This document shows, one piece after another, positions 41,611-50,024 of a stretch of 51,402 bases of DNA. A program made the translations under genes and the position numbers. The first letter of the stretch is position 1, and each line of letters opens with the position of its first letter. The notes beneath the pieces are model-generated. The model worked only from the letters and a program-made list of their open reading frames with translations. It did no database searches and had not been told where the DNA came from. Origin of the DNA: Alphaproteobacteria bacterium (GTDB lineage: Bacteria; Pseudomonadota; Alphaproteobacteria; Kiloniellales; DSM-21159); contig JAUILQ010000041.1 in assembly GCA_030433005.1 (NCBI GenBank), positions 1-51,402 of the forward strand, written 5' to 3'.

Positions 41611-41817
41611 ATGGGCACCATCGCCAGGTTCGTCATCGGCAGCATCGCCGGTCTGGTCGGACTAATCGCGCTGTTCATCGCGTCGCGCGCCGACAGCACC
41701 GACGGCATCCACGCCGCCGCGCTGATCGTCTTCGCATTCGCGGTCTTCTACATCTTCTTCCTGATCAAGCGCGGCTACGACCTGGCGGAGCGCGATCGCC
41801 CTCACCCGTCGCACTAG
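41611..41817 (+). CDS. Small two-helix membrane protein, probably low-oxygen induced
   Basis: A 68-residue protein with two hydrophobic segments (IGSIAGLVGLIALFIA at about 9-24 and AALIVFAFAVFYIFFLI at about 36-52) and charged ends. GGGAGGG lies nine bases upstream of ATG 41611. I do not recognise a family. The main clue is the FNR/FixK-type box and -10 in its upstream region, which suggests induction under low oxygen, as for small subunits of respiratory enzymes. The gene stands alone between the histidine kinase and a chemoreceptor. A CGGCGC-CATC-GCGCCG hairpin directly after the stop may terminate it. Confidence 0.75.
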   Translation: MGTIARFVIGSIAGLVGLIALFIASRADSTDGIHAAALIVFAFAVFYIFFLIKRGYDLAERDRPHPSH

Positions 41818-42001
41818 CCCGGCGCCATCGCGCCGATCTGGGCCATGCCTTCCAGCACGCCGCCGGCAACCGCCGGGCGGCGCGCTCGCTGCTGAAACCA
41901 ATCGAATTAGGCGAAATTTAACGACAGCGCGCGAGTAATGCCCCGATCGCAAAGCCTGCAATGCGCCGAACGGCGTGTCTTGCTCCGGGGGACACCAACA
42001 G

Positions 42002-44011
42002 ATGACTGCCGCGCGCCCTAGCTTCTCCAATCTCTCGGTGAGCGCCAAACTCGGCGCCGCCTTCGGTCTGGTCCTGCTGCTGCTGCTCGGCACCGCCGGC
42101 GGCTCGGCGTTCTTCCTGACCCAGACCAAGAGCAGCTTCGACCAGGTCCGCGAGATCGCGGCCGCGGCGAAGGCCGCGCTGGCCGCGCGCGTCGCGCTCT
42201 CCGACCTGCGCCTGGAGGTCGCCGACTACGCGGTGAGCGGCGACGACGCGCTGAATCGCACGATCCGCGAGCACCTCACGGGCGTCGAGACCCGGCTGAG
42301 CGACGCCGCCGCCAAGCTCGCCGACGCCGAGACCACGGCGCTGCTCGAGGAGGTCACCGGCGCGCTCGGGGCCTATCGCGGCGCGCTCGATTCGCTGACC
42401 GCGGCGCTCGAGGCCCGCCAGGCCAGCGCCGAAGGCCTGGCCGCGGCGGCCGTGCAGGTCACCGCCGACACCAAGACGCTCGGCGAGACCGCCATGGCCG
42501 GCGGCGACGGCAGCGCCTTCTTCTACGTCGACCAGGCGAACCGCGCCGCCGCCTCGCTCGCCGAGACCATCGGCATCTTCCTGGCCGAGGACAGCGCCAA
42601 GGCGCGCGAGGACGCGACCAAGCAGATGAACGCGCTGCGCGACGTCGTCTCGACCATGAGCTTCGGCAAGGACCTGGCCGGCGCCGAGGAGCTGCTCGCG
42701 CTCGTCGACGCGATCGAGGGTCAGCTCGACGCACGGCTCGAAGCCAACGCCGCGCTCGAGCGCTCGCTCGAGACGCTGCAGGGCGCCGGCGCCGAGGCGG
42801 GCGAGCGCGCCAGCGCCTTCGTCGAGCTGATGGCCGGCCGCGAGCTGCAGCTCGGCGAGGCGGTCGACGCCAAGAGCGAGCAGAACCTGATGATCATGCT
42901 CGGCGCCGCCGGCGCCACCGTCCTGCTCGGCATCCTGGCCGCCGTGCTGATCGGCGGCGGCCTGGCCCGCAACCTGCGCCGCCTCTCGGCCGCCATGGGC
43001 CGGCTCGCCGAGCGCGACCTCGGCGTCGAGGTCGTCGGCACCGAGCGCGGCGACGAGGTCGGCGCGATGGCGCGGGCCATGCAGGTCTTCAAGGACAACG
43101 CCCTGGAGATGGACCGGCTGCGCGAGCAGCGCGAGGCCGACGAGCAGCGCGCCGCCGAGGAGAAGCGCCAGGCCATGCACGCCCTGGCCGGCGAGCTCGA
43201 GGGCTCGGTCAAGTCGATCACCGACGAGGTCGCCCGCACCGCCGAGGAGATCCGGGCCGCCGCGCGCGCGCTGACCGCGACCGCCGAGGAGACCGGCGGC
43301 CTCTCGGCGCAGGTCTCGGAATCCTCCGCCGAGGCCTCCAGCAACGTCCAGTCGGTCGCCGCAGCCAGCGAGGAGATCTCGGCCTCGCTCGCCGAGGTCG
43401 CCCGCCAGCTCAGCTCGGCGGCGAGCCGCACGGCCGAGGCGCGCAGCCTCGCCGAGGACAGCGACAACGTCGTCGGCCGCCTGTCGAAGGTCGCCGACGA
43501 GGTCGGCGCGGTGGTCACGCTGATCCAGGAGATCGCCGAGCAGACCAACCTGCTGGCGCTCAACGCGACGATCGAGGCGGCGCGCGCCGGCGAAGCCGGC
43601 AAGGGCTTCGCCGTCGTCGCCTCCGAGGTCAAGAACCTGGCGACCCAGACCGCCAAGGCGACCGAGGAGATCTCGCGCCAGATCGGCGAGATCCGCGGCG
43701 CCTCCAGCGAGACCGCGACCTCGATCTCGCGGGTCAAGGAGGTCGTCGTCGACGTCAGCGAGATCGCCAGCTCGATCAGCTCGGCGGTCGAGGAGCAGAC
43801 CTCGACCCTCAACGAGATCTCGGCCGGCACCCAGAAGGCCGCCCAGGGCACCCAGGAGGTCAGCCAGGCGATCGGCCAGGTCGACGCCGGCGCCCGCAAG
43901 ACCGGCGACGCCGCCCGCGAGGCCCTGCAGGCCGCCGAGACCCTGGCCGAGCGCGCCGAGAGCCTGGGCCGCGAGGTCGGCGCCTTCGTCGCCCGCGTCC
44001 GCGCGGCGTAA
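42002..44011 (+). CDS. Methyl-accepting chemotaxis protein
   Basis: A 669-residue chemoreceptor. Membrane helix 1 ([23 protein letters not shown], about 18-40), a large four-helix-type periplasmic domain rich in Ala/Glu/Asp, membrane helix 2 ([25 protein letters not shown] region, about 293-317), a HAMP domain ([20 protein letters not shown]), then the signalling domain with the invariant tip [22 protein letters not shown], followed by [16 protein letters not shown] longer reading from GTG 41975 is possible, but GGGGGA nine bases before ATG 42002 favours the shorter protein. Ligand unknown. No che genes lie nearby. Confidence 0.93.
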   Translation: MTAARPSFSNLSVSAKLGAAFGLVLLLLLGTAGGSAFFLTQTKSSFDQVREIAAAAKAALAARVALSDLRLEVADYAVSGDDALNRTIREHLTGVETRLSDAAAKLADAETTALLEEVTGALGAYRGALDSLTAALEARQASAEGLAAAAVQVTADTKTLGETAMAGGDGSAFFYVDQANRAAASLAETIGIFLAEDSAKAREDATKQMNALRDVVSTMSFGKDLAGAEELLALVDAIEGQLDARLEANAALERSLETLQGAGAEAGERASAFVELMAGRELQLGEAVDAKSEQNLMIMLGAAGATVLLGILAAVLIGGGLARNLRRLSAAMGRLAERDLGVEVVGTERGDEVGAMARAMQVFKDNALEMDRLREQREADEQRAAEEKRQAMHALAGELEGSVKSITDEVARTAEEIRAAARALTATAEETGGLSAQVSESSAEASSNVQSVAAASEEISASLAEVARQLSSAASRTAEARSLAEDSDNVVGRLSKVADEVGAVVTLIQEIAEQTNLLALNATIEAARAGEAGKGFAVVASEVKNLATQTAKATEEISRQIGEIRGASSETATSISRVKEVVVDVSEIASSISSAVEEQTSTLNEISAGTQKAAQGTQEVSQAIGQVDAGARKTGDAAREALQAAETLAERAESLGREVGAFVARVRAA

Positions 44012-44038
44012 CGGGGCCCGCCGCCCCATTCCTGGACT

Positions 44039-44177
44039 CCCTCTCTGCCCCTGGGGGGCGGAGAGGGTCGGGGAGAGGTGGGGGCGACGGTGCGCTTCGG
44101 CGAGGCCTCGGTCGTTCGTCGAGGGCGGCTCCCCCCACCTCTCCCCCGGCCCTCTCCGCCCCCGGGGGCGGAGAGGG
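44039..44177. repeat. Large nested GC-rich inverted repeat (REP-like)
   Basis: Left arm 44039-44084 and right arm 44131-44177 are near-perfect reverse complements with a 46-base loop, and each arm is itself a hairpin (CCCTCTCTGCCCC / GGGGGGCGGAGAGGG). It lies between the convergent chemoreceptor and gntR genes. Elements of this CCCTCTCC/GGAGAGGG type recur in proteobacterial genomes as intergenic palindromes. Here it may also terminate from both sides. Confidence 0.8.
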
Positions 44178-44211
44178 AGCGCCTGCTGCGGGGGCGGCGC
44201 CGCGCCGCTCT

Positions 44212-44895
44212 TCAGTCCCCGCCCATCGCGGCGCGCAGCGAGTCGAGCTTGTGCTCGAAGTGGCTCTTCATCAGGCGGCCCAGGCGCTCGCCGTCGCGGG
44301 CCTCGAGCGCCTCGATGATGGCGTCGTGCTCGTCCAGCGCCTCGTGCCAGCGCAGCGGCGCCAGGTTGGCCTGGTAGCGCGCCCAGCGCACGCGGTTGGC
44401 GACCAGCTGGTGCTGCTGGCGCAGCGTCGGGTTGCGCGCCGCCGCCAGGATCGCGGCGTGGATCCTCTGGTTGAGCTCGAAGTAGCGCGGCCGGTCGCCG
44501 GCGCGGAAGGCCTGGTGCATGGCGTCGTGGAAGCCGCGCACCTCGGCGACCTCCGCGGCGGTCGCCCGGCGGGCGGCGAGCTCGCCGGCGGCGCCCTCGA
44601 GCGCGGCGATCACCGGGAAGACCTCCTCCATCTCGGCCAGGGTCGGCTCGCTGACCAGGGCGCCCCGGTTCGGGACCAGGCGCACGTAGCCCTCGGCGGC
44701 CAGCACCTTCAGCGCCTCGCGCACCGGCGTGCGCGAGACGCCGAAGCGCAGGGTCAGCGACTTCTCCGGCACCTTCTCGCCGGGCTTCAGCTCGCCTTCC
44801 ATGATCAGGCCGCGGATCAGCCCGGTCAGCTCGACGGCCAGCGCCGGCCGCGTCAGCCGCTCGGATCGCCTCTCGGTGTGGTCGACAGCGAACAC
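44212..44895 (-). CDS. GntR-family regulator (FadR/FCD type)
   Basis: A 227-residue transcription factor: N-terminal winged helix (LIRGLIMEGELKPGEKVPEKSLTLRFGVSRTPVREALKVLAAEGYVRLVPNRGALVSEP, characteristic part SRTPVREALKVLAAEGYV) and a C-terminal FCD ligand domain with helices (FHDAMHQAFRAGDRPRYFELNQRIHAAIL, EALDEHDAIIEALEARDGERL) containing the Asp/His metal-binding residues of the family. Divergent from the aminotransferase gene and probably binds the 18-bp palindrome in the shared spacer, controlling the aminotransferase-TRAP operon and itself. The ligand should be a small carboxylic acid, as in most FCD regulators. Confidence 0.93.
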   Translation of the reverse strand: MFAVDHTERRSERLTRPALAVELTGLIRGLIMEGELKPGEKVPEKSLTLRFGVSRTPVREALKVLAAEGYVRLVPNRGALVSEPTLAEMEEVFPVIAALEGAAGELAARRATAAEVAEVRGFHDAMHQAFRAGDRPRYFELNQRIHAAILAAARNPTLRQQHQLVANRVRWARYQANLAPLRWHEALDEHDAIIEALEARDGERLGRLMKSHFEHKLDSLRAAMGGD

Positions 44896-44917
44896 GCCTC
44901 GCCCTCCCCGCTCCCAC

Positions 44918-44946
44918 TTGACGCAATAATGAATTCATAATTCAAT
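44918..44946 (+). promoter_or_regulatory. Promoter of the aminotransferase-TRAP operon
   Basis: TTGACG (44918-44923, 5/6), 17-base spacer, TTCAAT (44941-44946, 4/6). The spacer is filled by the GntR-type palindrome, so a bound regulator would exclude polymerase. Predicted start near 44953, leader of about 95 bases. Confidence 0.6.
44925..44942. promoter_or_regulatory. 18-bp palindromic operator, probable GntR binding site
   Basis: AATAATGAATTCATAATT, palindromic apart from one base pair position on each side, with a perfect ATGAATTCAT core at 44929-44938. It lies within the promoter spacer and 30 bp upstream of the gntR start, so it can control both directions. Confidence 0.65.
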
Positions 44947-45047
44947 CTTGCGGCTAAGAAAAGTCGCGCGCTCGCGCCTCGGCGGTGGCGTGCCGGCCAG
45001 CGCGCAACGGGCCCGCGACCGAGGCACAGCAACAGGGAGGTTGGCCG

Positions 45048-46247
45048 ATGGCCGCGCTCGAAGGACGCCATTTCCTGCAGATCCCCGGGCCGACCAACGT
45101 GCCCGACCGCGTGCTGCGGGCCATGGACCGGCCGACCATCGACCACCGCGGACCGGAGTTCCGGACCCTCGCGCACCGCGTGCTCGACGGCATCCGCACG
45201 ATCTTCAGGACCGAGCGGCCGGTGATCATCTACCCGGCCTCGGGCACCGGCGCCTGGGAGGCCGCCCTGGTCAACACGCTGTCGCCGGGCGACCGCGTGC
45301 TGATGTACGAGACGGGCCACTTCGCCAGTCTCTGGAAGACCCTGGCGGAGCGGCTCGGCCTGAAGCCCGAGTTCCTCGCGGGCGACTGGCGCCACGGCGC
45401 CGACCCGGCGGCCATCGAGGCGCGCCTGCGCGCCGACTCGGGCCAGGAGATCAAGGCGGTCTGCGTCGTCCACAACGAGACCTCGACCGGCTGCGTCTCG
45501 CCGATCGAGGCGGTGCGCAAGGCGATCGACGCCGCCGGCCATCCGGCGCTGCTGATGGTCGACACGATCTCCTCGCTGGCCTCGATCGACTACCGCCACG
45601 ACGAGTGGGGCGTCGACGTCACGGTCGGCGGCTCGCAGAAGGGGCTGATGCTGCCGCCGGGCCTGTCTTTCAACGCCGTCTCGGAGAAGGCCGAGGCGGC
45701 CTCGAAGAGCGCCGGCCTGCCGCGCTCCTACTGGGACTGGGGCGAGATGCTGGGCATCAACGCCAAGGGCTTCTTCCCCTACACCCCCGCGACCAACCTG
45801 CTCTACGGCCTCGACGTCGCCATCGACATGCTGCACGAGGAGGGCCTGGATCAGGTCTTCGCGCGTCACGCCCGCCACGGCGCGGCCACGCGCGCCGCCG
45901 TCGAGACCTGGGGCCTCGAGGTGCTGTGCCGCGAGCCCGCGCACTACTCGGGGTCGCTGACCGCCGTCGTCATGCCCGAGGGCCACGACGCCGACGCCTT
46001 CCGCGAGACCGTGCTCGCCAACTTCAACATGTCGCTCGGCAACGGCCTGTCCAAGCTGGCCGGCCGGGTCTTCCGCATCGGCCACCTGGGCCACTTCAAC
46101 GACCTCTCGCTGATCGGCACGCTGGCCGGCGTCGAGATGGGCCTGAAGGTGGCCGGCGTGCCGCACCGCGCCGGCGGCGTCCAGGCGGCGATGGACGCCC
46201 TGGCCGACGGCAAGGAGAAGCCCAGGGTTCCGCACGCCGCGGAATAG
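45048..46247 (+). CDS. Class V aminotransferase, serine/alanine-glyoxylate type
   Basis: A 399-residue PLP enzyme of the serine-glyoxylate/alanine-glyoxylate aminotransferase group. IPGPTNVPDRVLRAMDRPTIDHRGPEF at the N-terminus, YPASGTGAWEAALVNTLSPGDRVL, VVHNETSTGCVSPIEAVRKAID, and the PLP lysine in VGGSQKGLMLPPGLSF, followed by FRIGHLGHFNDLSLIGTLAGVEMGL. The amino donor cannot be read from the sequence. Start ATG 45048 has AGGGAGG eight bases upstream. It opens an operon with a TRAP transporter, suggesting that an imported compound is transaminated with glyoxylate, or that glyoxylate from its breakdown is removed. It differs from aspartate-type BhcA proteins and no bhcBCD genes are present. 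Confidence 0.9.
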   Translation: MAALEGRHFLQIPGPTNVPDRVLRAMDRPTIDHRGPEFRTLAHRVLDGIRTIFRTERPVIIYPASGTGAWEAALVNTLSPGDRVLMYETGHFASLWKTLAERLGLKPEFLAGDWRHGADPAAIEARLRADSGQEIKAVCVVHNETSTGCVSPIEAVRKAIDAAGHPALLMVDTISSLASIDYRHDEWGVDVTVGGSQKGLMLPPGLSFNAVSEKAEAASKSAGLPRSYWDWGEMLGINAKGFFPYTPATNLLYGLDVAIDMLHEEGLDQVFARHARHGAATRAAVETWGLEVLCREPAHYSGSLTAVVMPEGHDADAFRETVLANFNMSLGNGLSKLAGRVFRIGHLGHFNDLSLIGTLAGVEMGLKVAGVPHRAGGVQAAMDALADGKEKPRVPHAAE

Positions 46248-46314
46248 CCGCCGACGGCCAGCGCGCCGGGGCGGTCGACCAACGATAACGACGAAAAACG
46301 GGAGGATCAGCACC

Positions 46315-47307
46315 ATGAAGGCGAAAGCTTACCTTGCCGGGGTCGCGCTCGCGGCCCTCTGCGCGGCCGGCCTCGGCAGCACCGCCGCCCAGGCCCAGAC
46401 CGTGCTCAAGTTCGGCCACGTCGGCGAGCCGGGCTCGCTGTTCGAGGCCTCGGCCAAGGAGTTCGCGCGCTGCGCCAACGAGGCGCTGGGCGACAAGGGC
46501 GAGGTCCAGGTCTTCGGCTCCTCGCAGCTCGGCAACGACCAGGAGCTGCTGCAGAAGCTCAAGCTCGGCCAAGTGCAGTTCTCGCTGCCCTCCTCGGTGA
46601 TGAGCTCGGTTTCCGACACCTTCGGCGTCTTCGAGATGCCCTACATCATCCAGGACCGCGACCACATCAAGCGGGTCAGCATGGAGATGGGCGACGTCTT
46701 CCAGGAGGCCGCCGGCGAGAAGGGCTACCGGATCCTGGCGTTCTGGGAGAACGGCTTCCGCAACGTCACCAACAACACCCGGCCGATCGTCAAGCCGGAG
46801 GACCTGCAGGGCATCAAGCTGCGCACGCCAAAGGGCGCCTGGCGGGTCAAGATGTTCCAGGCCTACGGCGCCAACCCGACGCCGATGGCCTTTTCCGAGG
46901 TCTTCACGGCGCTGCAGACCGGCGTCATCGACGGCCAGGAGAACCCGCTGGCGCAGATCTGGTCGGCGAAGTTCCCGGAGGTCCAGAAGTATCTCTCGAT
47001 GACCGGCCACGTCTACACGCCGGGCTACATCCTGACCTCGCAGCAGCAGTACGAGAGCTGGCCCGACGACATCAAGTCGGTGGTCGACGACTGCGCGGTG
47101 AGCACCCAGGACTTCGTCTACGACCACGCCGCCCAGCTCGACAACGACCTGGTCGGCAAGATCCAGGAGATGGGCACCGAGGTGAACGAGGCCGACAAGC
47201 AGGCCTTCATCGACGCCTCGGGCGCGATCTACGACGAGTTCGCCAACTCGGTCGAGGGCGGCCAGGAGCTGGTCGACCGGATCCAGGCACTCGCCCAGGG
47301 CTCGTGA
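46315..47307 (+). CDS. TRAP transporter substrate-binding protein (DctP family)
   Basis: A 330-residue periplasmic binding protein with a signal peptide (MKAKAYLAGVALAALCAAGL..., cleavage after AQA near residue 28). LKFGHVGEPGSLFEASAKEF starts the mature domain, and the family's carboxylate-binding Arg lies in LQGIKLRTPKGAWRVKMFQAYGANPTPMAFSEVFTALQTGVIDGQENPL (parts LQGIKLRTP and TALQTGVIDGQENPL are diagnostic). Substrates of such proteins are usually C4-dicarboxylates or other organic acids, including sugar acids and keto acids. A strong hairpin follows before the permease genes. Start ATG 46315 with GGAGGA. Confidence 0.94.
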   Translation: MKAKAYLAGVALAALCAAGLGSTAAQAQTVLKFGHVGEPGSLFEASAKEFARCANEALGDKGEVQVFGSSQLGNDQELLQKLKLGQVQFSLPSSVMSSVSDTFGVFEMPYIIQDRDHIKRVSMEMGDVFQEAAGEKGYRILAFWENGFRNVTNNTRPIVKPEDLQGIKLRTPKGAWRVKMFQAYGANPTPMAFSEVFTALQTGVIDGQENPLAQIWSAKFPEVQKYLSMTGHVYTPGYILTSQQQYESWPDDIKSVVDDCAVSTQDFVYDHAAQLDNDLVGKIQEMGTEVNEADKQAFIDASGAIYDEFANSVEGGQELVDRIQALAQGS

Positions 47308-47311
47308 GCCT

Positions 47312-47350
47312 GAGGGGCCGCGGCCGGTCCGGCCGCGGCCCTCTTTCTTT
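47312..47350 (+). terminator. Terminator-like hairpin between the binding protein and the TRAP permeases
   Basis: GAGGGGCCGCGGCCGG pairs with CCGGCCGCGGCCCTC (one bulged G) and is followed by TTTCTTT. This position is typical for a partial terminator or mRNA-stabilising stem that makes more binding protein than permease. Confidence 0.7.
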
Positions 47351-47398
47351 GCATCGACTGGACGAGCGGACCCGGCGCGCGGCCGGGGGGAGCGGAGC

Positions 47399-47929
47399 TT
47401 GGGCAAGACCGGCCGGGTCCTCGGGGACCTGCTGTCCTGGGTGGTGATCGCGCTGATGGTCCTGCTGACCGTCGTCGTGGTCGTCGCCGTCATCTACCGC
47501 AAGGCCGGCGCCTCGCTGTCGTGGTACGACGAGGTCGCGTCGATCCTGCTGGCCTGGATCACCTACTACGGCGCCGCCCTGGCGGCCCTCAAGCGCAGCC
47601 ACATCGGCTTCGACGACGTGCTGCGCGCCCTGCCGGTGCCGGCCCGCAAGGTCGCCGTGGTCGTCGCCGAGATCCTGGTGCTCTTCTTCTTCGCCCTGAT
47701 GGCCTGGGCCGGCTGGAAGGTGCTGACGGTGCTCGAGGGCATGAGCCTGATCAGCCTGACCTGGGTGCCGGTGCAGCTGACCCAGTCGGTGATCCCGATC
47801 GGCGCGCTGCTGTTCATCGTCGCCGAGCTGCTCAGTCTGCCCGGCTACTGGCGCGACGTCATGGCCGGGCGCTCGACCGAGCACGCGCCGCTGGCGCACG
47901 GCGCGGCGCCCGACGGCCGGGAGGGCTGA
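47399..47929 (+). CDS. TRAP transporter small permease (DctQ)
   Basis: A 176-residue membrane protein with four hydrophobic segments (LLSWVVIALMVLLTVVVVVAVIY; EVASILLAWITYYGAALAAL; VAEILVLFFFALMAWAGWKVL; SVIPIGALLFIVAELLSL). The SWYDEVASILLAWITYYGAALA block is the family signature. Start taken as TTG 47399 with GGAG six bases upstream; no ATG precedes the first helix in this frame. It ends 4 bp before the large permease. Confidence 0.9.
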   Translation: MGKTGRVLGDLLSWVVIALMVLLTVVVVVAVIYRKAGASLSWYDEVASILLAWITYYGAALAALKRSHIGFDDVLRALPVPARKVAVVVAEILVLFFFALMAWAGWKVLTVLEGMSLISLTWVPVQLTQSVIPIGALLFIVAELLSLPGYWRDVMAGRSTEHAPLAHGAAPDGREG

Positions 47930-47933
47930 TCCG

Positions 47934-49214
47934 ATGATCCTGCTCGCCATCTTCCTGGCCCTCGTCGTCATGGTCTGCCTCAACGTGCCGATCGCGGTCG
48001 CGCTGGCGCTCTCGGCGGTGCTCGGCCTGGTGATCTTCGAGGGCCCCTCCAGCCTGGTCACCGTCGCGCTCGACATGTACGACGGCGCCAACAAGTTCTC
48101 GCTGATCGCCATCCCGATGTTCGTGCTGGCCGGCGCGATCATGAACGCCACCGGCATCACGCGCCGGCTGATCGCCTTCGTCACCGCGGTCATCGGCTTC
48201 GTGCGCGGCGGCCTGGCGATGGTCTCGATCGGCGTCTCGCTGTTCTTCGCGGAGATCTCCGGCTCGGCGGTCGCCGACGTCGCCGCCACCGGCTCGATCC
48301 TGATCCCGGAGATGAAGAAGCGCGGCTACGGCGCGCCCTTCGCCGCGGCCGTGACCTCCTCGTCGGCCTCGCTGGCGATCATCATCCCGCCCTCGATCCC
48401 GATGATCCTCTACGCCGTCTCGGCCGGCACCTCGGTCGAGCAGCTGTTCGTCGCCGGCGTCGTGCCGGGGCTGATCGGCGCCGCCGGCCTGATGGGCGTG
48501 GCCTGGTGGTTCGCGCGCCGCTACAACCTGCCGGTCGAGCAGGCCTTCAAGTTCTCGCAGCTGCGCCGCACGATGATCGAGGCGCTGCCGACCTTCCTGC
48601 TGCCGGTGATCATCCTGGGCGGCATCTTCGGCGGCTACGTGACCGCCACCGAGGGCGCCGGAATCGCCGTCGTCGTCTCGATCCTGGTCGGCCTGTGGTA
48701 CCGCGAGATCGACTGGCGGCAGCTTCGGGAGGCGGCGCTCGAGGGCGGCGTGCAGACCGCCGTGGTCATGCTGCTGGTCGCCGCCTCGGTGCTGATGGGC
48801 GGCTTCCTGACGCGCGCCCAGATCCCGCAGGAGCTCGCCGCCGCGATCCTCGACCTGACCAGCAACCAGTTCGCGATCCTCGCGATCCTCAACGTCTTCT
48901 TCCTGATCATCGGCTTCTTCCTGCATTCCGCGGCGGCGATCATCCTGGTCGTGCCGATCGTCGTGCCGCTGATCGAGGGCGCCGGCATCGACCCGATCCA
49001 CTTCGGTCTGGTAGTCACGCTGAACTTGGCGATCGGCCAGCAGACCCCGCCGGTCGCGTCGGTGCTGATCACCGCCTGCTCGATCGCCAAGGCCAACATC
49101 TGGGAGGTTTCGAAGGTGAACCTCCCGTTCATCGGCGTGCTGCTGCTGGTGCTGCTGCTGTGCACCTACGTACCGGCGATCCCGATGTTCCTCGTCGAAA
49201 CTTTCTACAGGTAG
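47934..49214 (+). CDS. TRAP transporter large permease (DctM)
   Basis: A 426-residue protein with about 12 membrane segments of the DctM type that forms the sodium-coupled channel with DctQ. IPMFVLAGAIMNATGITRRLIAF, SEISGSAVADVAATGSILIPEM (written here from FFAEISGSAVADVAATGS), SASLAIIIPPSIPMILYAVSAGTSVEQLFVAGVVPG and VIILGGIFGGYVTATEGAGIAVVVSI are characteristic. Full length. It ends 10 bp before the crotonase gene, so both belong to one operon. Confidence 0.95.
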   Translation: MILLAIFLALVVMVCLNVPIAVALALSAVLGLVIFEGPSSLVTVALDMYDGANKFSLIAIPMFVLAGAIMNATGITRRLIAFVTAVIGFVRGGLAMVSIGVSLFFAEISGSAVADVAATGSILIPEMKKRGYGAPFAAAVTSSSASLAIIIPPSIPMILYAVSAGTSVEQLFVAGVVPGLIGAAGLMGVAWWFARRYNLPVEQAFKFSQLRRTMIEALPTFLLPVIILGGIFGGYVTATEGAGIAVVVSILVGLWYREIDWRQLREAALEGGVQTAVVMLLVAASVLMGGFLTRAQIPQELAAAILDLTSNQFAILAILNVFFLIIGFFLHSAAAIILVVPIVVPLIEGAGIDPIHFGLVVTLNLAIGQQTPPVASVLITACSIAKANIWEVSKVNLPFIGVLLLVLLLCTYVPAIPMFLVETFYR

Positions 49215-49224
49215 GTTCTTGCAC

Positions 49225-50010
49225 ATGAGCGACGGACAGGACGAGCTGCTCTACGAGGTCCGCGGCAGCGTCGGCTGGATCACCCTGAACCGGCCGGAGT
49301 CGCGCAACGCCCTGACCTTCGCGATGTACGAGCGGCTGGCCGAGATCTGCCAGGATCCGCCCGGCGAGGACGTCCGGGTGCTGGTGCTGAGCGGCGCCGG
49401 CGGCCGCGCGTTTGCGGCCGGCACCGACATGCGCCAGTTCCGCGCTTTCGCGACGCCCCAGGACGCGCGCGACTACGAGCAGCGCATCGACCGCGTGCTC
49501 GGCGCCGTCGAGGCCTGCCGCCTGCCGACCATCGCGGCGATCGCCGGCGCCTGCACCGGCGGCGGCGCCGGCATCACCACGGCCTGCGACCTGCGGCTCG
49601 CGAGCGCCGACCTGAAGTTCGGCTTCCCGATCGCGCGCACGCTCGGCAACACCCTGTCGATCGCCTCGCTGTCGCGCCTCGCCGCGCTGATCGGCGTCGG
49701 CCGGGTCAAGGAGGTGATCTTCACCGCGCGCCTGGTCGGCGCCGAGGAGGCCCTGGCGGCCGGTCTCGTCGCCGAGGTGCTGCCCGACAACGAGGCGCTG
49801 ATGGCCCGCGCCGCCGAGCTCGCCGAGCAGCTCGCCGGCCACGCGCCGCTGACCCTCAGCACGACGAAGGAGGCGCTGCGTCGCCTGCGCGTCGAGGGGC
49901 CCGCCGCCGAGGATGCGGACCTGATCGTCGAGGCCTACATGAGCGAAGACTTCAAGGAGGGCATCGAGGCCTTCCTCGGCAAGCGCAAGCCGGTCTGGAA
50001 GGGCCGCTGA
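49225..50010 (+). CDS. Crotonase-family protein (enoyl-CoA hydratase/isomerase fold)
   Basis: A 261-residue crotonase superfamily member. First oxyanion loop in AGTDMRQFRAF and second in AGACTGGGAGITTACDLRLASAD are present. At the position of the first hydratase glutamate it reads FGFPIARTLGN (no Glu), and the second glutamate is also missing (SIASLSRL), so it is unlikely to be a standard hydratase. Other crotonase chemistry such as isomerisation, hydrolysis, decarboxylation or ring cleavage is possible. ATG 49225 follows AGGTAGG. Co-directional with the TRAP genes (10-bp gap); GlcG/HbpS-like gene follows 14 bp later. Confidence 0.87.
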   Translation: MSDGQDELLYEVRGSVGWITLNRPESRNALTFAMYERLAEICQDPPGEDVRVLVLSGAGGRAFAAGTDMRQFRAFATPQDARDYEQRIDRVLGAVEACRLPTIAAIAGACTGGGAGITTACDLRLASADLKFGFPIARTLGNTLSIASLSRLAALIGVGRVKEVIFTARLVGAEEALAAGLVAEVLPDNEALMARAAELAEQLAGHAPLTLSTTKEALRRLRVEGPAAEDADLIVEAYMSEDFKEGIEAFLGKRKPVWKGR

Positions 50011-50024
50011 GGAGACGAGACGAG

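Noticed and set aside
45048..46247. Beta-hydroxyaspartate cycle (BhcA) assignment for the aminotransferase
   Set aside because: No bhcB, bhcC or bhcD genes and a GntR rather than IclR-type regulator; motif details fit the wider serine/alanine-glyoxylate family.
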